Source of the DNA: Pseudohoeflea sp964511625
GTDB lineage: Bacteria > Pseudomonadota > Alphaproteobacteria > Rhizobiales > Rhizobiaceae
Direction of reading: 5' to 3'
Assembly: GCA_964511625.1 (NCBI GenBank)
Contig: CAZEJG010000009.1
Span: 62,001-126,000 of the forward strand
Length of the DNA stretch: 64,000 nucleotides
Shown: positions 26,386 to 36,157 of the stretch, in pieces
How the letters are laid out: each line of letters starts with the position of its first letter
Position numbering within the stretch: the stretch's first letter is position 1
Translations under genes and position numbers: made by a program
Notes under the pieces: model-generated
What the model saw: only the letters and a program-made list of their open reading frames with translations
Database searches by the model: none
Told to the model about the DNA's origin: nothing

Positions 26386-27876
26386 TCAGCTTGGCGCGGC
26401 CGGCGGTGGGTTCTCCGCCGGGCCCACCCGCGGCTCGGTGGGTTTGGAGGAAGCGACGGCCTCTGCCTCTGCGGCTTCGCGCTGGTGTCTCGCGACCGCT
26501 ACCTTTTCTCTGAGCTTGCGACTGCGCTTCTGGTAAATGGCGAAACGCGCGGCGCGGTAGCGCAACCTCCCCCACCAGAAGGCCTCGCTGAGCGACTCGC
26601 GCTGGCGCTCGACGGTCCCGAGTTCCCCCTCATAGGCCAGCCGCAAGGCTTCCCGATAGGTTCCGAGACCACTGACCGCGATCCTCTCGACGCGCTCCAT
26701 CAGGTTGAACCAGATCGGCGAGACGAGCAGCGAAACGGCCGTGATCGCGATCGCGAGACGATAGATGTCGTAGCCGAGCGCGCGTGACGACAGACCGGCG
26801 GCGGCAAGCACGAAGGAGAACTCCCCGATCTGCGCCATCGACAGACCCGCCACCAACGCCGTCTTCGGCTCCGAGCCGGTGGCGCGCAACAACGCGATGT
26901 TGAAGACCGTCTTGACCGCGATCACCAGGAAGGAGGCAGCAAGCACCAGGATGATGTTGGCGACGATGAAGTCGAGGTCGATCAGGAGCCCGATCGACAG
27001 GAAGAAGACGACGACCAGCACCGACTGGATCGGCTCGATGACCGGAATGACGCGCGAACGCAGGTTGGAATTGCCCGCGATGATGCCGGCGAGAAAGGCT
27101 CCGTAGACGGGCGACAGGCCCGCCACACCCGACAGCGCGGCAGCCGCGAAACACAGCGCCAGCGAACCGAGCGCCAGAAGATCGACATTCTCGGCGATCC
27201 GCGAGGCGAAAGGCAGCTTCAGTTTCGGATGCTTGCCGAACCACCAGAGGATGCCGCCAAGAAGCGCCACGGCGACGACGACCTTGATGACCACCTCGCC
27301 GACGTCGAAAGCGCCGCCGCCGAGGCTCGAGACCAGGATCAGCATCGGCACGACCGCGAGATCCTGCGCGATCAGCACGCCGACGGCCACACGGCCGGGT
27401 TCGGAACGCAATTCGCCCATCCCGTCGAGCATCTTCATCGCAACGACGGTCGAGGACAGCGCGATGATGAAGCCCAGAATGATGCCCTCGGCGAAGCTGG
27501 CGCCGAGCCAGAGCGTGAAGATCGCAGCCAAGAGCATCGAGACGACGAGTTGCCCGCCGGCCACCAGCGTGGCTTGGCGCAGGCTGGTGATGAAGGCTTT
27601 GATCGACAGTTCCATGCCAATGAAGAACAGGAGCACCACCACGCCCATCTCAGCGAGGAGCGAGACGTTCTCGGAGGTGTGGATCACACCGAGGCCGGTG
27701 GGACCGAGCGCGAGGCCCGCCAGGATGAAGCCGACGAGCGGCGGCTGGCGCAGATACATGAAGCCGAGACCGAGGAGTGCTGCGACCGCGACCGCCATGG
27801 CGATTCCCACCAGCGGATCACCGCTGTGGGCAACTTGACCGACGACTTCCACCGCCTCGGCGATCTGATCTTCCAA
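26386..27876 (-). CDS. CPA2-family monovalent cation:proton antiporter (Kef-type)
   Basis: A 496-residue inner-membrane protein with about twelve to thirteen hydrophobic segments. Landmarks of the Na+/H+ exchanger fold include FILAGLALGPTGLG, VVLLFFIGMELSIK, ALSSTVVAMKMLDGMGE and AQDLAVVPMLILV (with the transport Gln-Asp pair). The C-terminal 100 residues are charged and helical but no Rossmann-type TrkA_N/RCK domain is visible, unlike KefB/KefC. It would exchange K+ or Na+ for protons. The ion is not determined by the sequence. It converges with the MltB-type gene, 15 bases between stops. Confidence 0.88.
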   Translation of the reverse strand: MEDQIAEAVEVVGQVAHSGDPLVGIAMAVAVAALLGLGFMYLRQPPLVGFILAGLALGPTGLGVIHTSENVSLLAEMGVVVLLFFIGMELSIKAFITSLRQATLVAGGQLVVSMLLAAIFTLWLGASFAEGIILGFIIALSSTVVAMKMLDGMGELRSEPGRVAVGVLIAQDLAVVPMLILVSSLGGGAFDVGEVVIKVVVAVALLGGILWWFGKHPKLKLPFASRIAENVDLLALGSLALCFAAAALSGVAGLSPVYGAFLAGIIAGNSNLRSRVIPVIEPIQSVLVVVFFLSIGLLIDLDFIVANIILVLAASFLVIAVKTVFNIALLRATGSEPKTALVAGLSMAQIGEFSFVLAAAGLSSRALGYDIYRLAIAITAVSLLVSPIWFNLMERVERIAVSGLGTYREALRLAYEGELGTVERQRESLSEAFWWGRLRYRAARFAIYQKRSRKLREKVAVARHQREAAEAEAVASSKPTEPRVGPAENPPPAAPS

Positions 27877-28150
27877 CCGTTACACTCCGCTGTCGAACAA
27901 CTGGTCAAACAGTAGCCCGCTCCGCCCGACGAGGGCAACCGCCTGCGCGGCGACGTCGCCGCGCACTTCAAACGCTACGCGTTCCGGGAAATACCCCTTG
28001 CTTGCCTTACTCGAGGATGCAGCTACGCCTTGTGATTATACTAGAATGTCAGTATGGATTCCGGATCATGTGGTGCATTTTCCGTGTGATACCGAGGAGA
28101 ATGAGAAACGGCCTTGATTGGGCTCAGCATAGTTTTGGGAGGAACTATCC

Positions 28151-29131
28151 ATGAAAATTCAGCATGTTACATTGGCGGCCCTGGCTTCGACCATGCTTGT
28201 CGCTGTGTCCGCGCCGGCACTTTCCGCACCGCAGACGCTGAAATGGGCGCATGTCTATGAAGCCAGCGAGCCGTATCACACCTGCGCGGTCGCAGCGTCT
28301 GATCTGCTCTCCAAGGCCACCGAAGATCGCTACAACATCGAGGTCTTCCCGGCGTCGTCGCTCGGCAAGGAAGTCGACATCAACGAAGGCCTGGGTCTCG
28401 GCACTGTCGACATCATCTACACCGGGCAGCTGTTTGCCGGCCGGGCCTACGGGCCGATCGCCATCGGTGGCGCGCCTTACATGTTCCGCGACTACGATCA
28501 CTGGGACAAGTACCGCAACTCCGACCTCTTCACGGAATTGGCGAAGGGCTACGAGGATGCGTCGGGCAATCATATCACCTCGATGACCTATTACGGCCAG
28601 CGTCACGTCACCTCCAATGTCGAGATCAAGACGCCGGAGGACATGAAGGGGCTGAAGATCCGCGTGCCGAACGCGCCGCTCTACATGATGTTCCCGCAAG
28701 CCGTGGACGCCAACCCGACGCCGATCGCGTTTGCCGAGGTCTATCTGGCCTTGCAGCAGGGCACGGTGGACGCCCAGGAAAATCCGCTGCCGACCATCCA
28801 GGCCAAGAAGTTCTACGAGGTGCAGAAGTTCATCACGCTCACCGGCCACATCAGCGATGCGCTGATGACCATCGTCGGCGGCCCCACTTGGGGTGGGATG
28901 AGCGAAGAGGACCGGACCGCGCTCGACGGCGTGCTCGACGAGACCGCGGAATGTGCGAGCTCGCAGATCATCCAGAAAGAAAAGGAGCTGGTGCAGTGGT
29001 TCAAGGACAATGGCGTGACCGTCAACGAGGTTGACCGCACCCCGTTCCGCGAAGCCACGATGAAGCTGCACAACGGCCCGGACGCCACCTGGGACCAGGC
29101 GACCTACGACAAGCTGCAGGCGATCGAGTAA
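28151..29131 (+). CDS. TRAP transporter solute-binding protein DctP
   Basis: The periplasmic receptor of a tripartite ATP-independent transporter. The 326-residue product has a signal peptide (about residues 1-26, ending PALSA) and the DctP pattern: GLKIRVPNAPLYMMF with the carboxylate-binding Arg, then TPIAFAEVYLALQQGTVDAQENPL. Ribosome site GGGAGGAA lies 7 bases before the ATG. It is the first gene of a P-Q-M set, with membrane subunits 72 bases downstream. Substrates of this family are mostly organic acids; the present one is unknown. The 274 bases upstream hold no gene and presumably the promoter. Confidence 0.92.
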   Translation: MKIQHVTLAALASTMLVAVSAPALSAPQTLKWAHVYEASEPYHTCAVAASDLLSKATEDRYNIEVFPASSLGKEVDINEGLGLGTVDIIYTGQLFAGRAYGPIAIGGAPYMFRDYDHWDKYRNSDLFTELAKGYEDASGNHITSMTYYGQRHVTSNVEIKTPEDMKGLKIRVPNAPLYMMFPQAVDANPTPIAFAEVYLALQQGTVDAQENPLPTIQAKKFYEVQKFITLTGHISDALMTIVGGPTWGGMSEEDRTALDGVLDETAECASSQIIQKEKELVQWFKDNGVTVNEVDRTPFREATMKLHNGPDATWDQATYDKLQAIE

Positions 29132-29203
29132 CCGCAGCCGGAAAACACGCGTTGCGCGGCGGCTTTCGGGCCGTCGCGTCTCAGTTGCTCCGGAGGTTCA
29201 CCG

Positions 29204-29770
29204 ATGTCGCCCGATGACAAGACCGACGACCAAAGCTCGATTGCCGACCTCATTCACGAGGAAGACGAAGACCTGACCGGATTCCAGTGGGACGACGGGC
29301 TGGTTCTCGTCGTCTTCTGGGTATTGGCGTTTGTGGTCTTCCTGCAGTTCTTCACCCGGTACGTGCTCAACGATTCGCTCGGCTGGACCGAGGAGATCGC
29401 GCGTTTCCTCCTGGTGACCGTGACCTTTCTGGGCGTTGTCATGGCAGTCCGGCGCGAAAGCCAGATCGCCGTGGAACTCGCTTTCCGCTGGCTGTCGCGG
29501 CCCGCCCGCAAGGCGCTGCAATATTTCATCGATCTGGTCTCGATCGGGTTCTACGGCGTCATGGGCTATCTGTGCTCACAGGTGGCTGTGCGGACACAAC
29601 AGAAGATGGTGTCCATCGATTTCCCCAAATCCTCGATCTACTGGTTCATCTGCGCCTGTTTCGCCGCCATGACGCTCTATGCGCTGATCAACTTCTGGCG
29701 TCATGTCCGCACCGGCAGTTCCCGGCTGATCGATCCCGAAACCGCCAAGGCCGTGGGCCCGTCGCTGTGA
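29204..29770 (+). CDS. TRAP transporter small permease subunit DctQ
   Basis: A 188-residue inner-membrane protein with an acidic cytoplasmic start and four hydrophobic helices (about residues 33-57, 68-88, 107-128 and 146-166), the standard form of DctQ. The segment RYVLNDSLGWTEEIARFLLV is typical of the family. It bridges receptor and large permease. The ribosome site CGGAGG precedes the ATG, and the large subunit begins 13 bases after its stop. Confidence 0.9.
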   Translation: MSPDDKTDDQSSIADLIHEEDEDLTGFQWDDGLVLVVFWVLAFVVFLQFFTRYVLNDSLGWTEEIARFLLVTVTFLGVVMAVRRESQIAVELAFRWLSRPARKALQYFIDLVSIGFYGVMGYLCSQVAVRTQQKMVSIDFPKSSIYWFICACFAAMTLYALINFWRHVRTGSSRLIDPETAKAVGPSL

Positions 29771-29783
29771 CCGAAGGCATGCC

Positions 29784-31064
29784 ATGCTCCTGACCCTTCT
29801 CTTCGTTCTGGTGTTCGCACTGATCGCGCTCGGGGTTCCCGTGGCGATCGCGCTTGCCGGTCCCTCGCTGGTCTTCATTCTCATCGACGGCCATGTGCCC
29901 GGGCTCGTCGTCGCCCACCGGATGATCAACGGCGTCGATTCCTTTCCGTTGCTCGCCGTTCCCTTCTTCATTCTCGCCGGCAACCTGATGAACAGCTCCG
30001 GCATCACCGAGCGGATCTTCGATTTCGCCAAGGCCCTCATCGGCTGGCTGCCGGGTGGACTGGGGCACGTCAATATCGGCGCTTCGGTGATCTTTGCCGG
30101 CATGTCGGGCGCGGCCGTGGCCGATGCCGGCGGTCTCGGCGCCATCGAGATCAAGGCCATGCGCGACGCCAAATATGATCCGGGATTCGCGGTGGGCATC
30201 ACTGCGGCGTCCTCGACCATCGGTCCGATCATTCCGCCCTCGCTGCCGATCGTCATCTACGGCGTGGTCGCCGGCGCCTCGATCGGGCAGTTGTTTGCCG
30301 CCGGGCTCGTTCCGGGCCTCCTGATGGCGGCGGCGCTGATGGTCATGGTCGCCTACTATGCCCACCGCTACAACTATCCGCGAGATCAGGCCTTCCGGTT
30401 CGGCGTTCTGGGCCGCGCCTTCATGCGCGCTTTCCTGTCGCTTATGACGCCGGTGATCATCGTCGGCGGCATTCTCACCGGGGCGTTCACACCCACTGAA
30501 GCCGCAATCGCCGCCTGTGTCTGGGCGCTGTTTCTCGGCCTCATCGTCTACCGGACGCTGACGCTGCGCCGTTTCCTCAAGGTCTCGATGGACACGATCG
30601 AGACCACCGCGGTGGTGCTCTTCATCGTCGCCGCCGCCTCGATCTTCGCCTGGATCCTGACATCGAACCGCGTGCCGGAGCATTTTGCGGCAGCACTTCT
30701 GACCGTGTCGGAAAACCCGATCATCATCCTGTTGCTGATCAACCTGATCCTGCTGGTGGTGGGCTGCTTCATGGAAACGGTGGCGGCGATCACCATCCTG
30801 GTGCCGGTGCTGTTGCCGATCGCCATCCATGTCGGCATCGATCCGGTCCATTTCGGCGTGATCCTGGTGCTCAACCTGATGATCGGGCTGCTGACGCCGC
30901 CAGTCGGCATGGTGCTTTACGTGCTCTCGCGCGTGGCCAAGGTACCGTTCGAGCGCTGCGTAAGCGCCACCGCGCCGTTCCTCATTCCGCTGTTTGCGGT
31001 GCTCTTGCTGGTGACCTTCTTCCCGGTCTTCACCATGTGGCTTCCGACGCTCATCTACCGCTAG
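29784..31064 (+). CDS. TRAP transporter large permease subunit DctM
   Basis: The 426-residue sodium-coupled transport subunit, with about twelve hydrophobic segments. Family marks include FPLLAVPFFILAGNLMNSSG, GLGHVNIGASVIFAGMSGAA, AASSTIGPIIPPSLP and LIGLLTPPVGMVLYV. Length and motifs are complete. With the P and Q genes immediately upstream it forms a full transporter. It converges with a small membrane-protein gene, 20 bases away. Confidence 0.94.
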   Translation: MLLTLLFVLVFALIALGVPVAIALAGPSLVFILIDGHVPGLVVAHRMINGVDSFPLLAVPFFILAGNLMNSSGITERIFDFAKALIGWLPGGLGHVNIGASVIFAGMSGAAVADAGGLGAIEIKAMRDAKYDPGFAVGITAASSTIGPIIPPSLPIVIYGVVAGASIGQLFAAGLVPGLLMAAALMVMVAYYAHRYNYPRDQAFRFGVLGRAFMRAFLSLMTPVIIVGGILTGAFTPTEAAIAACVWALFLGLIVYRTLTLRRFLKVSMDTIETTAVVLFIVAAASIFAWILTSNRVPEHFAAALLTVSENPIIILLLINLILLVVGCFMETVAAITILVPVLLPIAIHVGIDPVHFGVILVLNLMIGLLTPPVGMVLYVLSRVAKVPFERCVSATAPFLIPLFAVLLLVTFFPVFTMWLPTLIYR

Positions 31065-31084
31065 CCATGGTCCTATAAACGGGG

Positions 31085-31330
31085 TCAGAGCTTGTCGAAC
31101 TCGTCCTTGTCGCGCGGCATCAGCATCACGGCCGAGGCCATGACGGCAAATCCGAAGGTGAAACCGAAGGAATTGAACAGAATGAAAAAGGCGACGACCC
31201 GGCTGCTCGAATGCAGGACGAGATCGCCGAAGCCGTTGATGTTGAAATAGAGAACCGCAGCCGCGATCAGCCATCCGATCAGGATTCCGAAGGCGGTATT
31301 GATGATCAAAAAGCGGATCAGCTTGGGCAT
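31085..31330 (-). CDS. Small two-helix membrane protein of unknown function
   Basis: An 81-residue product with two hydrophobic stretches (FLIINTAFGILIGWLIAAAV, about residues 5-24, and VVAFFILFNSFGFTFGFAVM, about 45-64) and a charged C-terminus ending DKDEFDKL. I do not recognise a named family. The ATG at 31330 is preferred because AAGGG lies just upstream; the frame is open to 31510, but that part overlaps the decarboxylase gene. It lies between convergent dctM and the decarboxylase gene upstream on the same strand (131 bases). Confidence 0.72.
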   Translation of the reverse strand: MPKLIRFLIINTAFGILIGWLIAAAVLYFNINGFGDLVLHSSSRVVAFFILFNSFGFTFGFAVMASAVMLMPRDKDEFDKL

Positions 31331-31460
31331 GGCCCTTGTCCTCATGAGAAGCGGACCGCGAAAAGTGCACGATCCGATTGTGCCACGGCAGGGACCGCAC
31401 CGGCAAGAAAGATATGCGCGATATGCAATATGCCGCAGGCGCCGATCCTGATCCGGTCCG

Positions 31461-32681
31461 TCAGTCGCCCATCGTCTCGAGGCTCGCATAGCTTTCCGGC
31501 TCGCCCTCACCTTCGAACGGCGTCGAAACCTCGACGAAATCGTCCGGATAGAAGCCGTTGAAGCGGGTCCTCAGCGACAGCGAATAGGCTCCGATATGGC
31601 CGATCTCGATCCAGTCGCCGGTATCGATCGTCTCGGGCAGCCAGAACGGCCGCGAGAGGATGTCGACGGAATCGCAGGTCGCGCCACACACCCGGAACGG
31701 CACGATCTTTTCCGGATCGCCGTTGCGGATCTTGCGCGCCGGATCGGGGATGAACCGCGCCGGCAGCGTGATCTTGCCGGTCCAGCTGTCCGACAGCGAG
31801 GCCCAGATGCCGTCATTGATGTAGAGCCGGCGGCCCTTCCGGAGCATGACGCGGACGATGAGCGAGAAGGCGCGCGCCACGATCACCCGCCCCGGCTCGG
31901 CAGTCAGATGCATCTGGTCGAATTCCCAATCGGTGATGTCGTACCGGATGCGCGCCATCAGTTCCTCGAGCGACGGCATCTTGTTGTGCTTGCGCGCCGG
32001 ATCCTCGCCATAGGTCGCAGGAAATCCGCCGCCGACATCGAGGCCGACGAGGTCCACCCCGGCGCGGTTGCGCACCCAGTCCGCCGAGCGCAGCGCGGAC
32101 TCGTAGCTCGCAGCCTCCTCCACCTGGCTGCCGACGTGGAAGCACAGACCGACCTTGAAGCCGATGCGGTCGAGCCGCTGGACCAGTTCGACGGCGTGAC
32201 CGGGGGCCGCACCGAACTTTTTCGACAGTTCGTAGGTCGCGTGGCCCTTGGTCTGCAGTCGGACGTATATGGTGATCGAGCCCGGATCGAGATCGAGCGC
32301 CCGCACGATCCTGAGCACCTTGGCGATCTCGTCCTCGTGGTCGAGCGACATCACCCGGATACCGTAGGTTTCCAGCGCCAGGCGAATGTCGGACTGTGCC
32401 TTGACCGGGTGCATGTAAAGCATCTCGGCATCCGGCGAGGCTTCGCGCACGGCGGCGAATTCGCCCGGAGAGGCGACGTCGAAGATCTTGACTCCCGCCT
32501 CGACGAGCTTGGACAGCACCATCGGTTCGCCGTTGGTCTTGACCGCATAGGCGGTATCGCCGGGGAACAGCGACATGAACTGCTGGGCGTCGGCTTTCAG
32601 GATGTCGGGTCGGAAGCAGTAGAGCGGGTGATCGGGGCGCAGCTCCAGCGCGGCTTCGGTTCCGGTCGAGAATTTGCGCAT
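31461..32681 (-). CDS. PLP-dependent group IV decarboxylase (ornithine/lysine decarboxylase type)
   Basis: A 406-residue enzyme of the alanine-racemase-fold decarboxylases that make putrescine or cadaverine from ornithine or lysine. The PLP lysine is Lys48 in AYAVKTN; the phosphate-binding glycine run is GLDVGGGFPATYGEDP; the EPGRVIVA stretch follows, and the C-terminal GATCDSVDIL carries the catalytic Cys contributed across the dimer. Length fits the bacterial/eukaryotic-like ornithine decarboxylases. The ATG at 32681 is preceded by TGGAG; the frame remains open to 32783 without a better start. Substrate between ornithine and lysine cannot be separated by eye. Carboxynorspermidine decarboxylase is less likely given the GATCDSVD motif. 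Confidence 0.88.
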   Translation of the reverse strand: MRKFSTGTEAALELRPDHPLYCFRPDILKADAQQFMSLFPGDTAYAVKTNGEPMVLSKLVEAGVKIFDVASPGEFAAVREASPDAEMLYMHPVKAQSDIRLALETYGIRVMSLDHEDEIAKVLRIVRALDLDPGSITIYVRLQTKGHATYELSKKFGAAPGHAVELVQRLDRIGFKVGLCFHVGSQVEEAASYESALRSADWVRNRAGVDLVGLDVGGGFPATYGEDPARKHNKMPSLEELMARIRYDITDWEFDQMHLTAEPGRVIVARAFSLIVRVMLRKGRRLYINDGIWASLSDSWTGKITLPARFIPDPARKIRNGDPEKIVPFRVCGATCDSVDILSRPFWLPETIDTGDWIEIGHIGAYSLSLRTRFNGFYPDDFVEVSTPFEGEGEPESYASLETMGD

Positions 32682-32876
32682 GAAATCTCCAGTTGTTTGC
32701 CGATGCGTAGCACGACCGGCAGACTTGAAAATAGGGTCCGGCTGCCCGCAGTCGAGACGATACGCGCGGGACACGCGATACATCAGCCGAATTGATTCCC
32801 CCTTGCCGCAACATGACCATAGGATCGCGCCAAAGCAGGGGAGGCAAGCCGCCGGATCCGGCTATGGAGAACACCG

Positions 32877-33503
32877 ATGCTGAAAATTCTCGGACGCGCA
32901 TCCTCGATCAACGTTCGAAAGGTCCTTTGGGCCTGCGATTATCTCGGCCTGCAGTATGAGCGCGAGGACTGGGGCCGCGGCACGCGACCCACGTCGGAGC
33001 CGGAATTTCTGGCGCTCAATCCGAACGCGCAGATTCCCGTTCTGATGGACGGAGATTTCGTCCTGTGGGAATCGCACGCCATCCTCCGTTATCTCGCCAC
33101 CACCGAGGGCGACAGCGCGCTACTGCCGCAGGACATCCGCCCACGCGCCATCGTCAACCAGTGGCTCGACTGGTACGCGACCGAGATGGGCGCGGCGATG
33201 AGCTACGCCTTTCACGCGCTCGGCAGGAAGACGCCCGGCTACGACGACAGCAATCGCATCGAGCAATCGGTACAGAATACCCGCAAATGCGTCGCAATTC
33301 TCGAACAGACACTCGACGACGGCCGCGCCTTCATCGCCAGCGACATCTTCACCCTCGCCGACATCCCTATCGCGCTCGGACTGAACCGCTGGCGGCAGCT
33401 CAAGCTCGAGGGTGGGGCCGCCGGTCCGCGCATCGAGCGCTATATGGAACGCATCTCCGGCGTCCCGGGCTCCGATCCATGGTGCACCTCGGCCTACGAC
33501 TGA
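32877..33503 (+). CDS. Glutathione S-transferase family protein
   Basis: A 208-residue cytosolic protein with an N-terminal thioredoxin-like domain (RASSINVRKVLWACDYLG with a possible catalytic Ser, then NPNAQIPVLMDGDFVLWESHAI with the cis-Pro and glutathione-binding ESHAI) and a helical C-terminal domain with FIASDIFTLADIPIALGL. This arrangement is typical of bacterial GSTs. Ribosome site GGAG sits 8 bases before the ATG. Divergent from the decarboxylase gene, with about 195 bases between. No substrate can be assigned. Confidence 0.9.
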   Translation: MLKILGRASSINVRKVLWACDYLGLQYEREDWGRGTRPTSEPEFLALNPNAQIPVLMDGDFVLWESHAILRYLATTEGDSALLPQDIRPRAIVNQWLDWYATEMGAAMSYAFHALGRKTPGYDDSNRIEQSVQNTRKCVAILEQTLDDGRAFIASDIFTLADIPIALGLNRWRQLKLEGGAAGPRIERYMERISGVPGSDPWCTSAYD

Positions 33504-33591
33504 AAAATGCGGACAAGACAGGTTTCGGGTGGCGTTGGAGACGGTTCGGCGTCACTGAAGCCGTCTGAACCTCCGCAAGTGAACCAGTGAC

Positions 33592-34521
33592 ATGACCCGC
33601 ACCACCACTGCCCCCGCCCCCGTCTCCATGGATCTTGCCACCTGGGCGATGCTGATCGCCCTCGGGCTCATCTGGGGCGGATCCTTCTTCTTCGCCCGCG
33701 TGGCCGTCGTCCACATTCCGCCGTTGACGCTGGTGCTGCTCCGGGTGGTGCTGGCAGCGAGCGCACTGCATCTCGCCTTCGGGCGGATGCCGGGCTTTTA
33801 TGCCACGCTAAAAGCGCGGGCGCCGGAACTCCTGCTCTTGGGCATCATCAACAACGCCATCCCCTTCACCCTGATCTTCGCCGGCCAGACGGTGATCGGC
33901 GCGGGGCTGGCCTCGATCCTCAACGCCACCACCCCGCTCTGGACGGTGCTGATCGCCCAGATCGTCAGCGACGACGAGAAGATCACCGCGACCAAGCTCG
34001 TCGGCTGCGCGCTGGGACTGGCCGGCACGGTACTCCTGATCGGCCCGGCCGCGCTCGACCACACCGACACGCCGGTCTGGCCCATGCTGGCCGTCATCGG
34101 CGCCGCCCTCTCCTACGGCTGTGCGGCGAACTGGGGCAAACGCTTCCGCGGCGTGCCGCCCCGCATGGTCGCCACGGGGCAACTGACGGCGGCGAGCCTC
34201 GTCATGCTGCCGCTGGCGCTCGTCGTCGACCGGCCCTGGCAGCTCCCCACCCCGCCGGTGGATGCGGTTTTGGCGACAATCGCGCTGGCGCTTCTGTCGA
34301 CCGCCTTCGCCTACATCCTGTTCTTCCGCATCCTGGGGCGCGCCGGTGCGACCGGTACGTCGCTGGTCACGCTGCTCGTTCCGCCCGCCGCGATCCTGCT
34401 CGGCGTCCTGTTTCTCGGCGAGAAGCTGTCGATAACCGAATTCGCGGGCCTCGCGCTGATTGCGGTCGGCCTTCTGACCCTCGACAATCGTCTCCGCTTC
34501 GGCCGCGCGCGCAGCGCCTGA
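33592..34521 (+). CDS. EamA-family (DMT superfamily) transporter
   Basis: A 309-residue inner-membrane protein with ten predicted helices in two EamA repeats (about residues 20-145 and 160-300). The start LIWGGSFFFARVAV and the end GEKLSITEFAGLALIAVGLLTLDNR are characteristic. It precedes an amidase gene by 34 bases, so the two probably form a unit in which a transported amide or its product is handled. The substrate is unknown. It is a separate family member from the copy at 17.4-18.2 kb. Confidence 0.88.
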   Translation: MTRTTTAPAPVSMDLATWAMLIALGLIWGGSFFFARVAVVHIPPLTLVLLRVVLAASALHLAFGRMPGFYATLKARAPELLLLGIINNAIPFTLIFAGQTVIGAGLASILNATTPLWTVLIAQIVSDDEKITATKLVGCALGLAGTVLLIGPAALDHTDTPVWPMLAVIGAALSYGCAANWGKRFRGVPPRMVATGQLTAASLVMLPLALVVDRPWQLPTPPVDAVLATIALALLSTAFAYILFFRILGRAGATGTSLVTLLVPPAAILLGVLFLGEKLSITEFAGLALIAVGLLTLDNRLRFGRARSA

Positions 34522-34555
34522 CGGTCGGAGACAGAGGCACGAGGGGGAAGACGGT

Positions 34556-35809
34556 TTGACAACGCAGATGATGTCGCTCGCAGCGCTCGTCGCGGCGCGC
34601 GATGCGGGCAAGGCGAAGCCCGAGCACATGGTGGCGCTGGCGCGTGACGCCGTGGGGCGGCGCGACCACGAGATCAGGGCCTTTTGCCACGTGGCCGACG
34701 ATCCCGACATTTCCTCCGACGGCCCGCTCGCCGGCGTGGCGATCGGGGTCAAGGACATCTTCGACACCTTCGACATGCCGACGACCTACGGCTCGGACAT
34801 CTATGCCGGTCACCGCCCGGTGACCGATGCCGCGGTCGTGGCGCTGGCCCGCAGGCGCGGCGCCACCATTCTGGGCAAGACGGTGACCACCGAATTCGCC
34901 TATTTCCACCCCGGCCCGACGGTCAATCCGCGCAATACCGCCCACACGCCCGGAGGCTCATCCTCAGGCTCGGCGGCGGCGGTGGCAGCCGGCATGGTAC
35001 CGGTGGCGATCGGCACCCAGACCGGCGGCTCGGTGATCCGTCCCGCCGCCTTCTGCGGCGTGGCCGGCTTCAAGCCGAGTTTCCGGCTGCTTCCGAGCAC
35101 CGGCATGAAACACTTCTCCCCGTCCCTCGACACGGTGGGCTTGTTCGCAGCCACCGTGACCGACGTCGCCCTCTTCGCGAGCCTGCTGACGGGCCGCGCG
35201 CTCGAGCCCGAACCGGTGGAGCCGGCAAAGACGCGGATCGGCGTCTATTTCTGCGCCGAACTGGAAACCGCGGATCCCGAGATGCAGCGCGCGCTGGAAC
35301 AGGCTGCGGAGGCCGCAGTCTCCGCCGGCTTCGAGGTCATCGCGGTCAGCGAACCGGAAGAGAATGCGGCGGCGCGCGATGCCCATTCGACGATACAGAA
35401 CTTCGAGGCCGGCATGAGCTGCGGCTCCGATTTCGCACTCTTCGAACACCGGCTCTCCGACAAGCTCAGGGCGACGCTGAGCGAGGGGCTGGCGATCACG
35501 CCGGACGCCTATGACGATGCCCGCAGGAAAGCCAAGCGCGGCCGTTCCGCAACCCGCAGGCTCTTCGATGGCGTCGACGTTCTGCTGACACCCTCGACAC
35601 CCGGGCCAGCGCCGGAAGGCCTGTCATCAACCGGCGATCCGCGCTTCAACAAGCTCTGGACACTGATGGGGACCCCGACGGTCAACATCCCCGGTTTCAC
35701 GGCGAAATCCGGCCTTCCGCTCGGCATCCAGGCCGTCGGCCGCTTCGGTCGCGACCGTCAGCTTCTCTCGGTCGCAGCAGCGCTCGAACAGACCTTTCCG
35801 GACGCTTGA
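34556..35809 (+). CDS. Amidase-signature family hydrolase
   Basis: A 417-residue amide hydrolase of the amidase-signature family. The catalytic Lys is Lys66 in AIGVKDIFDT, and the Ser-Ser part is in PGGSSSGSAAAVAAG followed by IGTQTGGSVIRPAAFCGVAGFKPS, the core signature. Start is a TTG at 34556: GAGGGGGAAG lies 5 bases before it, while the next ATG (34568) is too far from that site. Follows the EamA gene by 34 bases in the same direction. The family covers aliphatic and aryl amides and ureas; this one cannot be narrowed. Confidence 0.9.
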   Translation: MTTQMMSLAALVAARDAGKAKPEHMVALARDAVGRRDHEIRAFCHVADDPDISSDGPLAGVAIGVKDIFDTFDMPTTYGSDIYAGHRPVTDAAVVALARRRGATILGKTVTTEFAYFHPGPTVNPRNTAHTPGGSSSGSAAAVAAGMVPVAIGTQTGGSVIRPAAFCGVAGFKPSFRLLPSTGMKHFSPSLDTVGLFAATVTDVALFASLLTGRALEPEPVEPAKTRIGVYFCAELETADPEMQRALEQAAEAAVSAGFEVIAVSEPEENAAARDAHSTIQNFEAGMSCGSDFALFEHRLSDKLRATLSEGLAITPDAYDDARRKAKRGRSATRRLFDGVDVLLTPSTPGPAPEGLSSTGDPRFNKLWTLMGTPTVNIPGFTAKSGLPLGIQAVGRFGRDRQLLSVAAALEQTFPDA

Positions 35810-36027
35810 GCACTGTGGAAAAGCCGATCCTGGTGAAGGCGTCCGGAAGACAGCCGGCCGAAAGTCCTAACAAATTGTGAACAGGTTCGTTTCGCCCGGA
35901 GTTTCATGATCTTAGCGCCGGAAACGACGATGAATTTCCACGATGCAACCGCAGTGCAGCATAATTTTCGCTTTCACCCGGACGGGTCAGCCCTTAGTAT
36001 GAGACTACCAACGCAAGGAGGACCGCG

Positions 36028-36105
36028 ATGGGGTTTACACAATCTGTCAATGCCCTAGTGATCTGTGCTGCGTTTATCTTCGTCGGAGCCATGCTGTTTA
36101 TCTGA
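36028..36105 (+). CDS. Predicted 25-residue membrane micropeptide
   Basis: A very short frame: MGFTQSVNALVICAAFIFVG is its first 20 residues, followed by AMLFI. It is preceded by a strong CAAGGAGG ribosome site 7 bases before the ATG and is one continuous hydrophobic helix from about residue 9. A strong intrinsic terminator lies 52 bases after the stop, so the gene has its own transcript end. The flanks (amidase upstream, metF convergent) explain none of this. The upstream 218 bases (35810-36027) hold no other gene. Coding status is inferred from the ribosome site, composition and terminator. Confidence 0.6.
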   Translation: MGFTQSVNALVICAAFIFVGAMLFI

Positions 36106-36157
36106 GGCTCACCCCGCCCCCTTACAAAGACGAAGCAAAAACCGAAAAGAACAGGGA

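Noticed and set aside
32682..32876. speF-type RNA element upstream of the decarboxylase gene
   Set aside because: The motif is known in alphaproteobacteria but is longer than the 195 bases available, and I could not find its conserved hairpins by eye. A covariance-model scan with the Rfam speF model would settle it.
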